Positions 17,377 to 25,207 of a stretch of DNA of 64,000 bases are shown here, one piece after another (within the stretch, counting starts at the first letter, position 1; every line of letters starts with the position of its first letter). The notes under the pieces are model-generated. The model was not told the origin of the DNA and made no database searches. It saw only the letters and a program-made list of their open reading frames with translations. The position numbers and the translations under genes were made by a program. Location: assembly GCA_964649825.1 (NCBI GenBank), contig CAZYQW010000029.1, forward strand, positions 74,283 through 138,282. Direction: 5' to 3'. The stretch comes from CAZYQW01 sp964649825. GTDB taxonomy: Bacteria > Planctomycetota > B15-G4 > JADJEK01.

Positions 17377-18282
17377 TCAGCGAAGCGCCCCGAGGATCGC
17401 GTCGAGGTCCTTCTCGATCAGGTCCTGGTAGGAGTCGGTGCCGGGCGCGAAGCCCGGGAGCGTGCCGAGCGTGACGACGGTGACGTCCGTCCGCTCCACC
17501 AGGAACCTCGTGGCCGATTCATCGTGGAACGGTTCGCGCACGACCACCTGGACGCCCCGCTTCTGGATCGTGTCGATCACGTCGAGCAGATGCTTCTGCG
17601 TGGGAGGGATCCGCGGCTTCACCTCGACCGTCTCCACCACCTGGAACCCGAAGCGGCGCGTGAAGTAGGGGAACGAATCGTGATAGACCACGAGCGGCGT
17701 GTTCTTCCTCGGGATCGCTCGCTTCAGCCAGTCCCGCAGGCGCGACCTGACGTCGGTCTCGAACGCCTCGCGGTTCGCGAGGAAGACCTTCGCGGAGCTC
17801 GGGTCGATCGCGGTCAGGCCGGCCGCCACGGTCTGCGCGATCGCGATCGCGTTGAGCGGGTCCATCCAGTAGTGCGGGTTGCCGTAGATGTGGACGTCGC
17901 CCTCGGCGCGGCTCGGGTTCTCCGGCACTTGGAGCAGCTTGATCCCGAGCGATGCGTCGATGTTCCCCGGCTTGCCGGCCGCGATCCTCGGGTTGCGCGA
18001 TCCCTTGATCGCCGGATCCGCCCAGAGCTCGAGGTCGAGCCCGGAGTGCACGAACGCGTCCACGCTCTGAAGGCGCGCGAACACGGACGGCTTCGCCTCG
18101 ACCGCGTGCACGTCGCCGCTCGGGAGGGTGATGCTCGTAACGGTGACGCGCTCGCCGCCCACCTGCGCCGCGATGCTGCCGAGCGCGGGGTGCGTGGCCA
18201 CGACTTCGAGCGTGCGCGACGACACGTCGTCCGCGCCCGCGATGCTTGACAGGAGGAGGATCGTCGTGGAGAAGATGCTCAT
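17377..18282 (-). CDS. znuA: Periplasmic metal-binding protein of ABC transporter, ZnuA/TroA family
   Basis: 301 residues from the ATG at 18282 with an N-terminal signal (MSIFSTTILLLSSIAGADD). Metal ligands expected of cluster A-1 binding proteins are visible: His in PSGDVHAVEAKPS, His in NPHYWMDPLNA, His/Asp in VVYHDSFPYFTRRFG, and the late acidic site in REPFHDESATRFLVERTDV. The long His-rich loop typical of many ZnuA proteins is absent, so the exact metal is uncertain. The start codon overlaps the stop of the barrel gene as ATGA. It is the third layer of an uptake path running from outer membrane to cytoplasm. Confidence 0.9.
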   Translation of the reverse strand: MSIFSTTILLLSSIAGADDVSSRTLEVVATHPALGSIAAQVGGERVTVTSITLPSGDVHAVEAKPSVFARLQSVDAFVHSGLDLELWADPAIKGSRNPRIAAGKPGNIDASLGIKLLQVPENPSRAEGDVHIYGNPHYWMDPLNAIAIAQTVAAGLTAIDPSSAKVFLANREAFETDVRSRLRDWLKRAIPRKNTPLVVYHDSFPYFTRRFGFQVVETVEVKPRIPPTQKHLLDVIDTIQKRGVQVVVREPFHDESATRFLVERTDVTVVTLGTLPGFAPGTDSYQDLIEKDLDAILGALR

Positions 18283-19631
18283 CGGTTCACCCAGTACGGT
18301 TCGGGGGGATGCGCGCCGAAGACCCAGACGAGCTGAGCGGAGAGGCCGTGGTTCGTCGCCGAGCTGCCGTCGGTCTCGCCACGGATGAAGTTGTACTGGA
18401 AGCGCAGGCGAATGAACTCGTTCACGTAATGCGTGACGTACGGCGCGATGCCCCAGATGCTCGCGTCCTCGAGGAACGGTGACTGGGCCGCGTCGAAGCG
18501 GACGCCGGCGTACCACTGCGAGTCGAGCTGGTTCTGCACCGTGAGGTACCCGCCGAGCCCGTCGACCGAACCGCGCCCCTCGCCAGTGTCGACCGAGCTG
18601 CCGATCAGCTCCGCCTGGATGAGCCACGCGTCGTACGAACCGGGCTCGGGGTCGTCCCACCTCCACGTGAGGTCGGTGCCCACCACCGTGCTCGCCTCGT
18701 GCGGGCCGGACGAATTGCCGGGAGTGAACAGGAACGACAGCCCCGCCTCGAAGTCCGAGTTCGGGGTGACCTGCCAGAAGTTCCTCCAGTGGACGTTCGC
18801 CGCCGCCTGGTTCTTCGTCTCCGTCCCGAACAGCGGCGCCTCCTCGTTCACGGCGTTGATCGCCTGCACCGTGAGCTCCGAGTGGGTGGGGAAGAGCCCC
18901 CCTTCGGGCATCGTGAAGAGCACCTTCGAGACCGAGATCCCGGGCGATCCGGTCCCTTCGTCCCCGAACAGCAGCCGGTGCGCGATCGGCCGATCGATCT
19001 GCGGGAGGTCATGCTGATGGATGCGGTTCGCGCGGCCGAAGTCGAGGAGGAACTTGCCCACCGTCGCCGACAGGTCCCACGGCAGCGAATGGAACGTGAT
19101 GTACGCCTCCTCGAACGCCGTCTCCTCGTCGCCGACCGCGAGGATCGCGACGCCGTCCGCTTCCGGGCTGACCGGCGCGCGGAGCTCGATCTCGGTCTCG
19201 CGCAAGGTGAAGACGTTGGTCTCCTCGAACAACCCGGGGAACGCTTCCTCGATCTTCATGCGGCTGCCGCTCACGCGGATGTCCTGCGTCTGCGCCGTGA
19301 AGTCGGGGATCACCGAGATGGTCGGATTCAGGATCGACGGCGAGCTGCTCGGCCGCACCGACGGCGGCGGACCGGATGCCTCCGCGAGCCGGAGGAGCTC
19401 GTCGAGCTCGTCCTCTTCGAGCTTCTGCTCCTGCTCCGACTTCAGCGCGCCGAGCAGGGCCTCGAGCGAGCGGATTCGTTCCGCGTGCTCGCGGTTCTGC
19501 TCGTCCTGTTGCCGCCGTTGCTGCTCGATCAACTCCTTCAACTCGGCCGCCGTCGGGGGCGGCGTGCTCGGTGTCTGCGCCGACGCCAGCCCGCCCGCCG
19601 AGACGACCAGTGCGATCATGATGCGTTGCAT
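18279..19631 (-). CDS. Outer-membrane beta-barrel (porin-like) protein heading the metal uptake operon
   Basis: 450 residues from the ATG at 19631, which has GAGAGGAGA upstream and starts a signal peptide (MQRIMIALVVSAGGLASAQ). Residues about 30 to 90 form a Gln/Glu-rich coiled coil (ELKELIEQQRRQQDEQNREH), then a Pro/Ser linker. The rest alternates short polar and aromatic strands (for example QWYAGVRFDAAQSPFLEDAS and IRLRFQYNFIRGE). It ends in an aromatic-containing strand (PEPYWVNR), as beta-barrels do. The family resembles zinc-regulated outer-membrane proteins found next to ABC metal importers. Its stop overlaps the znuA start, so it is probably the outer-membrane entry for the same metal. 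Confidence 0.8.
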   Translation of the reverse strand: MQRIMIALVVSAGGLASAQTPSTPPPTAAELKELIEQQRRQQDEQNREHAERIRSLEALLGALKSEQEQKLEEDELDELLRLAEASGPPPSVRPSSSPSILNPTISVIPDFTAQTQDIRVSGSRMKIEEAFPGLFEETNVFTLRETEIELRAPVSPEADGVAILAVGDEETAFEEAYITFHSLPWDLSATVGKFLLDFGRANRIHQHDLPQIDRPIAHRLLFGDEGTGSPGISVSKVLFTMPEGGLFPTHSELTVQAINAVNEEAPLFGTETKNQAAANVHWRNFWQVTPNSDFEAGLSFLFTPGNSSGPHEASTVVGTDLTWRWDDPEPGSYDAWLIQAELIGSSVDTGEGRGSVDGLGGYLTVQNQLDSQWYAGVRFDAAQSPFLEDASIWGIAPYVTHYVNEFIRLRFQYNFIRGETDGSSATNHGLSAQLVWVFGAHPPEPYWVNR

Positions 19632-19719
19632 CGTTCTCCTCTCGCTATGACGTATGCCAGGCGCCGCCCGAGACGCCCGATGCGCCCGGGCCGCGGCAGC
19701 CTGGTCGAGCTCGATGGAG

Positions 19720-20238
19720 CTAGTCGCGGAGAGGAGGAGCCCGTGGTCCCGATGCGCCGAAGGGGAAGAGTTCGACGTGGACGTCGACGGGAACGGCGTC
19801 CGGATGGACCTCGATCGGTGCAGCACGAGCGCGTTCGCACGAAATGTCGATCGTCACGAACCGCTTGGACGCGAGGCAGAGCGCGCAGGAATCGTCGTGA
19901 TGTGCGTCGGGTTCGCCGTCGCACGCGGTCGGCCCGGTCGCGTCGTGCGGATTCCCGCACTCGTGGTGACGCTCGGCGTGGAACAGCCCCGCGTGCAGCG
20001 TCGACGCCGGCACCACGAGGGCGAGAAGAACGAAGAACAACGCCCACTGGTCACGATGAACGTGGAACGTCGACCTCGGAGCCGCGGAGCCAGCGGCTCT
20101 CGTGGCTCCAGCGGGACCCGAGACACCCGAGTGACCGGGGGGTCGAGGGGGCGTGCGGGGAGGTCGAGGGCGACGGGAGCCGATCACGAGGAGGAGCGTA
20201 CCGGAACGACTTCTTGCTGCCAAGCGTCGCCTTCCCAT
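19720..20238 (-). CDS. His/Cys-rich small membrane protein, DUF2946-like
   Basis: The C-terminal 110 residues are convincing: a single hydrophobic helix (WALFFVLLALVVPASTLHAG) followed by HAERHHECGNPHD, GEPDAHHDDSCALCLASKR and a Val/Pro-rich tail. That layout, one membrane segment and then clustered His with CxxC, is seen in DUF2946-type small metal-linked proteins. The start is uncertain. The ATG at 20238 gives 172 residues, but the first 60 or so are an Arg/Pro-rich low-complexity stretch that may be non-coding. It lies 88 bases ahead of the barrel gene on the same strand, so it may belong to the same metal regulon. Confidence 0.55.
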   Translation of the reverse strand: MGRRRLAARSRSGTLLLVIGSRRPRPPRTPPRPPGHSGVSGPAGATRAAGSAAPRSTFHVHRDQWALFFVLLALVVPASTLHAGLFHAERHHECGNPHDATGPTACDGEPDAHHDDSCALCLASKRFVTIDISCERARAAPIEVHPDAVPVDVHVELFPFGASGPRAPPLRD

Positions 20239-20306
20239 CGCCTTCCCGGCCCGGCTCGGCCGGGGGCGACGTCGCCGTCTCGGCGGGACGCTCCCGCGGC
20301 GCGGAC

Positions 20307-20564
20307 TCAGGCCGCCGACGATGAGGAGCGCATGGCGCGAGCGACCCCGATGGCCACTCCGAGTCCGCCCAGGATCGCGACGATCGGCAGATCGGTCACC
20401 TCCCACGCGACGGCCAGCGTGAACAGACCGGCGAGGGCGGCCATCCGGAGGTTCTCCCCGGCCAGATGGCGCCGGCGCGCCGCCGCCGGAGTGGGACCGC
20501 GCGCGTCGGCTTCGCGCTCGAGTTGATGCAGGATGTCGGCGCTCGTTCGTCCGGTTCGGTCCAT
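20307..20564 (-). CDS. Small membrane protein, 85 residues
   Basis: Starts at the ATG at 20564 (MDRTGRTSADILHQLEREAD) with GAGGG upstream. The first 40 residues are polar and helical, followed by two close hydrophobic helices (LAGLFTLAVAWEVTDLPIVA and ILGGLGVAIGVARAM) and a Ser/Ala tail. No family is recognised. It sits ahead of the His/Cys-rich gene on the same strand. A frame extending upstream to 20621 adds an Arg-rich head with no ribosome site, which I left out. Confidence 0.55.
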   Translation of the reverse strand: MDRTGRTSADILHQLEREADARGPTPAAARRRHLAGENLRMAALAGLFTLAVAWEVTDLPIVAILGGLGVAIGVARAMRSSSSAA

Positions 20565-20995
20565 CGTTCGCCCTCGGGGGTGCGGAGTCCGTCGAGTCAT
20601 GGAAGAAGAGACGATCCGCACCGCCGCCGCTTCCCTCGATCTTCAGGAGGGTCTTCGCTCGGTTTGTTCCCTTGATCTGCCGGAGGAAGCGCTCGACCGG
20701 AGGCCGGGTCGTCGGGCCGCTCGCCGAGCCAGTCGACGTCACCCGTCGGTGACACGCCGATGTGCCGTTCGAAACGGAACGGGTTCGTCGTGACCAAAAA
20801 AACACCTACGAAAGGTAGGCGTCCCGACAAGCCGTGAGTCAAACTGAAGCCGTTGGGAACCCAAATGGTCGGATCCACCCGACACTGACCGCGCCCTCGG
20901 TCGGGCCCGATACGTCCTACCGCGACACGTCCCCCGGGGATGGTTTCTCCGTTGGTTGCGGTCCTGCCGCGTTGGGATATGGATGAGGTGAAACG
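20565..20995. other. Intergenic region with structured leader for the downstream secreted protein
   Basis: A 431-base divergent spacer. The left half is GC-rich and featureless. From about 20790 the sequence changes, with an A-run (ACCAAAAAAACACC) and short hairpins, and then a long leader up to the start at 20996. No gene is supported in it. Confidence 0.6.
20790..20872 (+). promoter_or_regulatory. Candidate cis-regulatory RNA (riboswitch-like leader)
   Basis: Two compact hairpins are visible: CCTAC(GAAAG)GTAGG at 20805 to 20819 and TTGGG(AA)CCCAA at 20843 to 20854. They are joined by A-rich and AAGCC-type single-stranded parts. The order of a GAAA-capped hairpin, an AAGCC strand and a second hairpin ending near AATGG recalls the layout of GEMM (cyclic-di-GMP-I) riboswitches. 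The strongly conserved GEMM core strand ACGCAAAGC is not present as such. It is about 125 bases ahead of a secreted protein gene. Regulation is inferred only from structure. Confidence 0.25.
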
Positions 20996-22432
20996 ATGAT
21001 GTTCGCCATACACGCTCGTTCCCCGGCTTCGTTACGACTCGGCGGCCGCATCGCCACCGCGTTCGGCCTCGCCTTCGCCCTCTTCGCCCCGGGTTCGGCT
21101 CGCGCGCAGGTACCCGACGTCGTCGCGTTCAACGCGCTCGGACCACCGCAGACGATCCTCGGCAAGACGATCGCCGTGAACGTGCTGATGATCAACCTGG
21201 GCGGTCCGCTGTCCGGTGACATCTCGTTCGAGGTCATTCTCACGGAGGATACGGCCATCGACGCCGGCGACTTGGTCATCGGCGCTCAGACCGAGGCCGT
21301 CGTCGGCGCGTTCACGGTGCCCGCGACGATCCCCGACACGCTCACGCCGGGTTCCTACAACCTGGCGCTCCGCGTGCTGCCGGTGGCGGGCGAGATCAAC
21401 CTCGACAACAACGAGGTGATCGGCAGCAAGCTCGAGGTCACCGACGTCAATCTCTGCATCGCGAACCCGGCCGACATCGTGAGCGTCGGCACGGTCGACG
21501 GCCCCGCGCCGCCGGCGCACGTGGTGCAGGTGCTGAACTGCGGCAGCTCCGCCGGAATCCTGATCTTCACTGTCGTCGAGAACGTCTCGTGGCTGACGGC
21601 GACGCCGAGCACGAGCTTCACGGTGGCCGGCGGCGCTCCCCAGCCGGTCATGCTGTCCTTCGACTCGACGGGACTGACGGCCGGGCAATACGCGACCCAG
21701 GTGCTGTTCCAGAACTTCCAGGACTCGACCGACTTCGAGATCCTGAACGTGACGCTCAACATCGAGGACGTCACGATCCACTCGGGCGACCTGATCCTCG
21801 GCGAGATCGACAAGGCGAACGACTTCGACGAGGCCTTGTTCCCGGCCGTCGAAGGAATGACCTTCAAGGTCCAGGTCTCGTCCCAGACGGGCAACGTGCG
21901 ACCGGTCGTCTCGATCTTGACGGAGAGCGGAGACCTGGTGAAGAGCTGGACGTTCCAGCACAGCACCAAAAAGATCACGAAGACGACCAAGCTCGCAGAG
22001 ACCGGCTTCTACCGGCTGCGGATCGAGGGCGAGGGAGACACCCTGGGCGACTACATCGTGCAAACCCGACTGAAGCTCCCGCCCGCCGCAAAGAAGGTCT
22101 CCAAGACGGTCAGCCCGAGCAGCGGGAAGGTCACGGCCGCCATGGTGGTGCTTGGTCTTCCCGACGGCATCCTGCAGTTCACCATCAAGCCGAAGAAGAA
22201 CTTCACCGGACCACTCGTCGTCACGCTTCGCAGCCCCGACGGGACGGTGCTCGACGTCTCCGCCAACACGCAAACGCTGCCGAATGGAACGCTCGAGGTC
22301 CAGGGCGTGCCGTTCGTGGACGTGGGAGCGTACGAGATCGAGATCTCGGGGTTCGGCTCGGACGCCGAGAAGGTGAAGTTCACCGCGGATCCGACGAAGC
22401 CGGGAGCGGGCGCCACGGTGCTCTTGCCGTAG
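20996..22432 (+). CDS. Secreted protein with CARDB/Ig-like domains
   Basis: 478 residues with a signal peptide that ends near LFAPGSARAQ. Residues about 40 to 150 are a CARDB-type Ig domain (TIAVNVLMINLGGPLSGDIS, ending in INLDNNEVIGSKLEV). Residues about 155 to 255 form a second beta-sandwich (VSWLTATPSTSFTVAGGAPQ), BACON-like. The rest has strands like pre-peptidase C-terminal domains (GFYRLRIEGEGDTLGDYIVQ and VGAYEIEISGFGSDAEKVKF). No catalytic residues are seen; an adhesion or structural role outside the cell is likely. The first of two tandem ATG codons was taken as start, with GATGAGGTG 5 to 13 bases upstream. Confidence 0.82.
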   Translation: MMFAIHARSPASLRLGGRIATAFGLAFALFAPGSARAQVPDVVAFNALGPPQTILGKTIAVNVLMINLGGPLSGDISFEVILTEDTAIDAGDLVIGAQTEAVVGAFTVPATIPDTLTPGSYNLALRVLPVAGEINLDNNEVIGSKLEVTDVNLCIANPADIVSVGTVDGPAPPAHVVQVLNCGSSAGILIFTVVENVSWLTATPSTSFTVAGGAPQPVMLSFDSTGLTAGQYATQVLFQNFQDSTDFEILNVTLNIEDVTIHSGDLILGEIDKANDFDEALFPAVEGMTFKVQVSSQTGNVRPVVSILTESGDLVKSWTFQHSTKKITKTTKLAETGFYRLRIEGEGDTLGDYIVQTRLKLPPAAKKVSKTVSPSSGKVTAAMVVLGLPDGILQFTIKPKKNFTGPLVVTLRSPDGTVLDVSANTQTLPNGTLEVQGVPFVDVGAYEIEISGFGSDAEKVKFTADPTKPGAGATVLLP

Positions 22433-22498
22433 AACCGCGTTCGACTCTCTTCGTCCCGTGTGCTGAATCGATATCCTCGCCGTCCGAAAGGACGACGA

Positions 22499-23257
22499 AT
22501 GGAAGATCAACCCAAGCTCTCCGAGCTCAAGGCCCAGCACACGCCCGAGAAGATCCGTAAGCAGCTCGAGGAAGGGCCGCGGACGAGCTACCTGAAGGAC
22601 GTCGTCTTCGGCGCGGTCGACGGGACGGTCACGACGTTCGCCGTCGTATCGGGAGTCGCCGGGGCCGGCCTGTCGGAAGGCGTGGTCGTGATCCTCGGCC
22701 TCGCGAATCTGTTCGCGGACGCGTTCAGCATGGCGGTGGGCGACTTCCTCGGGACCAACGCCGAACGGCAGCGCCTCGATCGCGAGCGGCGCGCGGAGGA
22801 GCATCACATCGCGGTCTATCCCGAGGGGGAGCGCGAGGAGGTTCGTCAGATCTTCCGGATGAAGGGGTTCGAGGGCGATGATCTCGAGCGGGCCGTCGAG
22901 ATCATCACGTCCGACGTGGAACGCTGGGTCGACACGATGTTGAGGGAGCAGCACGGGCACGAGGGTGCGCGGGCCAACCCGTGGATCGCCGGCATCCTTA
23001 CCTTCGCGGCATTCGCCGTCGCGGGCTCGATCCCGCTGATCCCGTTCCTCCTGCGGTTCGCCGGCATCGACGTGGAGCACCCGTACGCGCAGAGCCTGTG
23101 CTTGACCGCGATGGCGTTCCTCGTGATCGGCGCCGCGAAGGGAAAGCGCGTCGGGCAACGCACCCTCGTCGCCGCGCTCGAGACGCTCGCGATCGGAGGC
23201 GCCGCGGCGGCTTTGGCGTACGGCGTCGGCTACCTGCTCCAGGGCGTCGCGACGTAA
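22499..23257 (+). CDS. VIT1/CCC1-family iron/manganese transporter
   Basis: 252 residues from the ATG at 22499, which has AAGGA 5 bases before it. The family signature DVVFGAVDGTVTTFAVVSGV lies at the start of the first membrane helix, with ILGLANLFADAFSMAVGDFL following. A central cytoplasmic helical part (residues about 80 to 160), rich in Glu, His and Arg, carries metal ligands in the family. Three more helices follow. These proteins move ferrous iron or manganese out of the cytoplasm. The gene follows the secreted protein on the same strand with 66 bases between, so shared regulation is possible but not shown. Confidence 0.88.
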   Translation: MEDQPKLSELKAQHTPEKIRKQLEEGPRTSYLKDVVFGAVDGTVTTFAVVSGVAGAGLSEGVVVILGLANLFADAFSMAVGDFLGTNAERQRLDRERRAEEHHIAVYPEGEREEVRQIFRMKGFEGDDLERAVEIITSDVERWVDTMLREQHGHEGARANPWIAGILTFAAFAVAGSIPLIPFLLRFAGIDVEHPYAQSLCLTAMAFLVIGAAKGKRVGQRTLVAALETLAIGGAAAALAYGVGYLLQGVAT

Positions 23258-23322
23258 GGGTTCGCACCAAGAATCACGTCCCGTTTTGTGCGGCCTGCTC
23301 CACCCCTGGCTGCGCCGCGACG

Positions 23323-25086
23323 CTATTCGCCGGCGCCATCCTTCCCTGCCTCGGCCGGCTTCGGAATCACCACCATCTCCCCGCCGTTCCTCTCGGCGAG
23401 CTCCCGCAGGAAGTCCAGGTCGGCGTCCGCTCCGAACGCGATCGTATCGACGCGGATCTCGCCGCTTCGGTTCAGCCGAGAGACCTCCTCGACGATGTCG
23501 AGCGCGTTGGTCATCAGGCCCAGCGTCGGCCGCCCGTCCGAGAGGACGATGATCTGGTCGGGAACGGGCCGCTTCCGGTCCGACGCGAGCCGCGATCCGA
23601 CCCACGCGATGCCGACCGCGGCCCGCACGCCGCCGAAGAAGTCCGTCCCCCCGACTGCCCCGATCCCACGGACGAAGCGGCGCGCTCTCCCCCTCGCCTC
23701 GTCGGAGCCGGGGACGAACGCGTCCACGAACACGCGAACGTTCTGACTGAACGTGACCACGTTGAACTGGGTCTCCTCGTCCAGCCGCTCGATCGTGCCG
23801 AGGAGCTCTTTTCGCGCCGACTCGATCTTCGATTCGAACCCGACCGGGCCGATCAGGTCCTGCATGCTGCCGGACCCGTCGATCACGAACACGATCCGGC
23901 GACCGAGGATCGGCACCCCGTAGAAGCGCGGAGCGGCCGCGTACCGCTTGTCGAGCGGTCCGATCGACTTGCCTTGTCTCATGAGCCGGCGCGCGCGGAT
24001 GTACTCCAGGAACCGTGGCTGCGCCCGCTCCTGGAGGTACCACTCCAGGTACTTCGATCGATCGGTCGGGTTGCGAAACGTCACCGGCGTCAGATGATCG
24101 ATCGTGTCCCCCAACGCGTCCTCGACCCGCACCGGGAACGACCGCGCTCCGGGCGCGGACCCACGCGATGGGTCGGCGAGGAGTTCGGCCAGGCGACGAA
24201 TCGAGGTCTCGACGACACGCTTCCGCAACACGCGGAGCACCGCGAGGCAGACCTCCTCGTCCTCGGACGGCGAGACGAGGTCGATCAATCGCTCGAGCTT
24301 CGCGTCCGCGAGCTCCAGCTCGGGATCGGCGTCGAGCGTCCCCTCGACGGCACGGGCGGCGGCGGCGCGCACGAGCGCGTTCTCCTCGTGAAGCAGCGCC
24401 GCGAAGCACGTCTCCAGGATCCTGAAGCGGTGAAACGGCGCCAGGGAGTCGTGTCGTACGCTCGCCGCCAACAGATCGGCGGCGACCTCGCGCTCCGCCG
24501 CGCTCGCCCCTTCCGCGTCGCGCAGCGTCGCGAGCAAGGCGTCGACCGAGCGCGAAAACGGGAGCCGCAGGATCGCGTGCCGCGCCTCGCGTCGCACGAG
24601 GTGCGGTCGAAACGGTTGCGCCATCCACCAGTCGCGCGGCGAGTAGACGCGATGGAGGTCATGCGCGGCGACGCGCAGGAGCAGGCGTATCGAGGCGTCC
24701 GTCGCGTCGTCGGACGTCAGGCTGAACCGCTCGAGAAGATCGGCGAAGGCGACGAACCGGGGCCGGTCGGAGAAGTCGGACAGCATCCCGCCGGCGCGGG
24801 TGATCGCGATCAGATCGGCCGGCGAGCTGTCGTGGACGTCCTCGGGGTGGATCGACAGATACCGCCGCAGCTCGTGCTCGTAACGTTCGAACTCGGCCAT
24901 GCGATCGCCGTCGGTCGCGCACGTCGCGCGCAGCAGCTCGAGATGAACATCCTCGGCCAGGCGGTGCTGGGGCTTGCCGTCGACGTACTCGCGGAACCAC
25001 TTCTCCAGCCGGTCGTACGCCGAGTCGCGGGGCGCTCCCACGCCGGCGGCACCGATCGCGATCACGACCCCCAGGATCCAATGCAA
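23323..25086 (-). CDS. Secreted HEAT-like/von Willebrand factor A domain protein
   Basis: 587 residues beginning with a short signal (MHWILGVVIAIGAAGVGAPR). The N-terminal two thirds are helical, with HEAT/armadillo-like runs (ENALVRAAAARAVEGTLDAD). The C-terminal part is a VWA domain starting at RRIVFVIDGSGSMQDLIGP, with an intact metal-dependent adhesion motif DGSGS, then the Thr in GAVGGTDFFGG and a late acidic region in QIIVLSDGRPTLG. VWA domains with this motif bind ligands through a divalent metal. The pairing with HEAT-like repeats is common in Planctomycetota-like genomes, usually without known function. No operon partner is apparent. Confidence 0.82.
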   Translation of the reverse strand: MHWILGVVIAIGAAGVGAPRDSAYDRLEKWFREYVDGKPQHRLAEDVHLELLRATCATDGDRMAEFERYEHELRRYLSIHPEDVHDSSPADLIAITRAGGMLSDFSDRPRFVAFADLLERFSLTSDDATDASIRLLLRVAAHDLHRVYSPRDWWMAQPFRPHLVRREARHAILRLPFSRSVDALLATLRDAEGASAAEREVAADLLAASVRHDSLAPFHRFRILETCFAALLHEENALVRAAAARAVEGTLDADPELELADAKLERLIDLVSPSEDEEVCLAVLRVLRKRVVETSIRRLAELLADPSRGSAPGARSFPVRVEDALGDTIDHLTPVTFRNPTDRSKYLEWYLQERAQPRFLEYIRARRLMRQGKSIGPLDKRYAAAPRFYGVPILGRRIVFVIDGSGSMQDLIGPVGFESKIESARKELLGTIERLDEETQFNVVTFSQNVRVFVDAFVPGSDEARGRARRFVRGIGAVGGTDFFGGVRAAVGIAWVGSRLASDRKRPVPDQIIVLSDGRPTLGLMTNALDIVEEVSRLNRSGEIRVDTIAFGADADLDFLRELAERNGGEMVVIPKPAEAGKDGAGE

Positions 25087-25207
25087 CGGCCACCTCCGTC
25101 CAAATTGCGCGCGCGCGTTGGGTCGCGGACGGGTGGGGCGCCGCGGTCGTCCGAGATTCTACGGGATCGCGCCGGATCGCCGCCCCAGCCGGCGCGAGGC
25201 TCGCGAC

